From: Gammaproteobacteria bacterium
GTDB taxonomy: Bacteria > Pseudomonadota > Gammaproteobacteria > Steroidobacterales > Steroidobacteraceae
NCBI GenBank assembly: GCA_028293775.1
Contig: JAQGOD010000176.1
Span: 1 to 6,147 of the forward strand
Direction of reading: 5' to 3'
DNA: 6,147 nt
Under the pieces are notes generated by a model. That model searched no databases, had not been told where the DNA came from, and saw nothing but the letters and a program-made list of their open reading frames with translations. A program made the translations under genes and the position numbers. Of the stretch, positions 4,263-6,147 are shown in pieces (the stretch's first letter is position 1; the number at the start of each line of letters is the position of its first letter).

Positions 4263-6147
4263 ATGACACCTACAGCCCCTGCGATAACCCAAAACGCAGA
4301 TGTCCGATTCCTGGGCAAGTTGCTCGGGGATGTCATCCGGACCTATGGCGGCGACGCGCTGCTTGATCGCATCGAAGCCATTCGCGCCGCCTCAGTCGAC
4401 CGGTATCGCGGCATTTCCAATCCGCGCGGCTTAGCCGCCGGATGGGAGAACATGTCGCTCGATGAGACGGTAGCGTTCGTGCGCAGCTTCATGCTGTTTT
4501 CAATGTTGGCGAATCTCGCCGAGGATCGCCAGGGCGCAGCCACGGAGAAGGAGAGCACCCTGGCCGCGGCGCTGGATTTTTTGGCCGCCCAAGGGGTAGG
4601 GCGCGATACTGCCGCAGCGCTGCTGGAGCGGGCCGTCATCATGCCTGTATTGACGGCACATCCCACCGAGGTGATGCGCAAGAGCATGCTCGATCATCGC
4701 AATCGCATCGCCGCCTTGATGGCACAGCGAGACTCGGGCCTTAGAGAAACGCTTACAGGGGAAGTGATCGAGGAGGCGATTGTCGCGCAAATCGCATTCC
4801 TGTGGCAGACCCGAGCGTTGCGCCACGAGCGGCTATACGTAGCCGACGAAGTCGACACGGCGCTGACCTATTTGCGAGATATCTTCTTGCCGGTCGTCCC
4901 GCCGCTATACGCGCGCTGGGAGCGAGCCCTCGGCATTCGTCCCACGAGTTTCTTGAAGCTTGGCAGCTGGATTGGCGGGGATCGCGATGGCAACCCGCAC
5001 GTCACCGCGGACTCGTTGCGACTGGCGTTAGGAAGGGCCAGCCAAGCGCTGCTTGCCGAATATCTCGAACAGCTCAATGCCATCGGCGCGGAGCTGTCGC
5101 TGTCGAGCGAACTCGCCACCGTCTCAGAGGCCCTCGCGGAGCTGGCGCAACGGGGCGCAGATCCGAATCCCGCGCGCGCCGACGAACCGTACCGGAGGGC
5201 CATCACGGGCATGTATGCACGGTTGGCCGCCACTTTTCTAAACCTTACGGGACGGCCGCCGCCACGGCCTGCGAGCGTCGAGGCGAAAGCCTATCCGGAT
5301 GCTGAGAGTCTGCGTGCGGACCTTCAAATACTCGAGGATTCCCTAAAATCGAAGAGTCAAGTACGGCTCAATGGCGGCGCTTCTCTGGCGCGGTTGAATC
5401 GCGCGGTGGAGACCTTCGGTTTTCACCTCGCCACACTGGATCTTCGGCAGAACGCCGATGTGCACGCGCGCGTGGTCGCCGAACTGCTGAAAGTAGCGGG
5501 CGTCGAATCCGACTACGATGCGCTCGAGGAATCCGCGCGCATCGAGTTGTTGCGGCGCGAGTTGGCGAGCGAGCGATTGTTGGCAAGCCCCTATGCAACC
5601 TACTCGGCGGAGACTCTCTCTGAACTTTGCATCGTGCGCGCCGCGGCGGAAGCACATCAGCGCTATGGCGTGCAATGCATCAGGTTCTACGTCATTTCCA
5701 AGTGCGAGAATGTGTCCGACCTGCTCGAAGTCAATATCCTTCTGAAGGAAGCCGGGCTGTACCGCGGGCTAGGCAAGGCGTCGGCGGTGATCATGGCCGT
5801 GCCGCTGTTCGAGACGATCGCCGATCTGGAGGGGTCGGCAAAGATCATGCGGGCGTGGCTGGCACTGCCGGAAACCGAGGCCATTACCCGCGCCTTCGGA
5901 TTTCAAGAAGTCATGGTGGGATATTCGGACTCCAACAAAGACGGCGGCTACTTAACCTCTGTTTGGAGCCTGCATCAAGCCACCCGCGAACTGGCTGCGG
6001 TTTTCGAAGAGTTCGATACCCCGATGGAAGTTTTTCACGGCCGCGGCGGCGCGGTTGGCCGCGGCGGCGGGTCGTCCTTCGCGGCAATCCGCGCACAACC
6101 TCATGGGACGGTGCGCGGCCGCATCCGCATCACCGAGCAGGGAGAGA
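4263..6147 (+). CDS. ppc: Phosphoenolpyruvate carboxylase, N-terminal two thirds (runs off the right edge)
   Basis: The frame is open from the ATG at 4263 to the window end (628 complete codons) and reads clearly as PEP carboxylase, the cytosolic anaplerotic enzyme that adds bicarbonate to phosphoenolpyruvate to make oxaloacetate. Active-site landmarks by comparison with E. coli Ppc are: LTAHPTE with catalytic H133 (H138 in E. coli); SWIGGDRDGNPHVTAD at 235-250; TLDLRQN with R395 (R396); VPLFETIADL with metal ligand E517 (E506); GYSDSNKDGGY at 553-563 with metal ligand D556 (D543) and K559 (K546); and FHGRGGAVGRGGG at 591-603 with R594 and R600 (R581, R587). The sequence ends at ITEQGE. About 250-300 C-terminal residues, including most of the aspartate-inhibition site, lie outside the window. 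The SDSNKDGGY form differs from the enterobacterial SDSAKDAG. An in-frame ATG at 4254 would add three residues; the nearest upstream in-frame stop is at 4218-4220. Nothing suggests the gene is broken. Confidence 0.97.
   Translation, partial: MTPTAPAITQNADVRFLGKLLGDVIRTYGGDALLDRIEAIRAASVDRYRGISNPRGLAAGWENMSLDETVAFVRSFMLFSMLANLAEDRQGAATEKESTLAAALDFLAAQGVGRDTAAALLERAVIMPVLTAHPTEVMRKSMLDHRNRIAALMAQRDSGLRETLTGEVIEEAIVAQIAFLWQTRALRHERLYVADEVDTALTYLRDIFLPVVPPLYARWERALGIRPTSFLKLGSWIGGDRDGNPHVTADSLRLALGRASQALLAEYLEQLNAIGAELSLSSELATVSEALAELAQRGADPNPARADEPYRRAITGMYARLAATFLNLTGRPPPRPASVEAKAYPDAESLRADLQILEDSLKSKSQVRLNGGASLARLNRAVETFGFHLATLDLRQNADVHARVVAELLKVAGVESDYDALEESARIELLRRELASERLLASPYATYSAETLSELCIVRAAAEAHQRYGVQCIRFYVISKCENVSDLLEVNILLKEAGLYRGLGKASAVIMAVPLFETIADLEGSAKIMRAWLALPETEAITRAFGFQEVMVGYSDSNKDGGYLTSVWSLHQATRELAAVFEEFDTPMEVFHGRGGAVGRGGGSSFAAIRAQPHGTVRGRIRITEQGE

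Noticed and set aside
4802..5305. 167-codon open frame on the plus strand inside ppc
   Set aside because: It is in a different frame from PEP carboxylase, whose conserved motifs run continuously through the same bases.

Overview
The window is GC-rich, densely packed bacterial chromosomal DNA. The protein families present (Slt-type lytic transglycosylase, HemD, a bacterioferritin-like protein, a YXWGXW-repeat protein and phosphoenolpyruvate carboxylase) point to a proteobacterium. A gammaproteobacterium is my best guess, but this rests on family resemblance only. I see no mobile element, CRISPR array, tRNA, rRNA or phage gene.

Layout from left to right. (1) Positions 1-987, minus strand: the 5' part of a soluble lytic murein transglycosylase gene, running off the left edge. 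An in-frame TAG interrupts it at 253-255, and the same frame stays open and Slt-like beyond the stop. (2) Positions 1018-1821, plus strand: a stand-alone uroporphyrinogen-III synthase (HemD family), divergent from slt across a 30-bp gap. (3) Positions 1946-2518, plus strand: a bacterioferritin-like diiron protein with a complete ligand set but without the bacterioferritin haem methionine. (4) Positions 2537-2884, minus strand: a small YjdJ-type GNAT acetyltransferase with an extra C-terminal SFPASDPPS tail, convergent with the ferritin gene. It overlaps by 14 bp the end of (5), positions 2871-4094, minus strand: an exported YXWGXW-repeat protein with a long Pro/Asn/Arg-rich repetitive C-terminal half. 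Genes 5 and 4 look like a two-gene operon. (6) Position 4263 to the right edge, plus strand: the first two thirds of phosphoenolpyruvate carboxylase (ppc), whose reading frame has no stop inside the window.

The genes are mostly unrelated housekeeping or stress functions: cell-wall turnover, tetrapyrrole synthesis, iron storage or oxidative protection, an envelope protein and anaplerotic CO2 fixation. HemD and the ferritin share an iron/haem theme and a strand, but the 124-bp gap holds its own promoter-like sequence, so co-transcription is unproven. I did not find a convincing undescribed system. The points most worth a second look are the premature stop in slt, the overlapping YXWGXW/acetyltransferase pair with its repeat tract open in several frames, and the apparently SD-less, possibly leaderless ppc.
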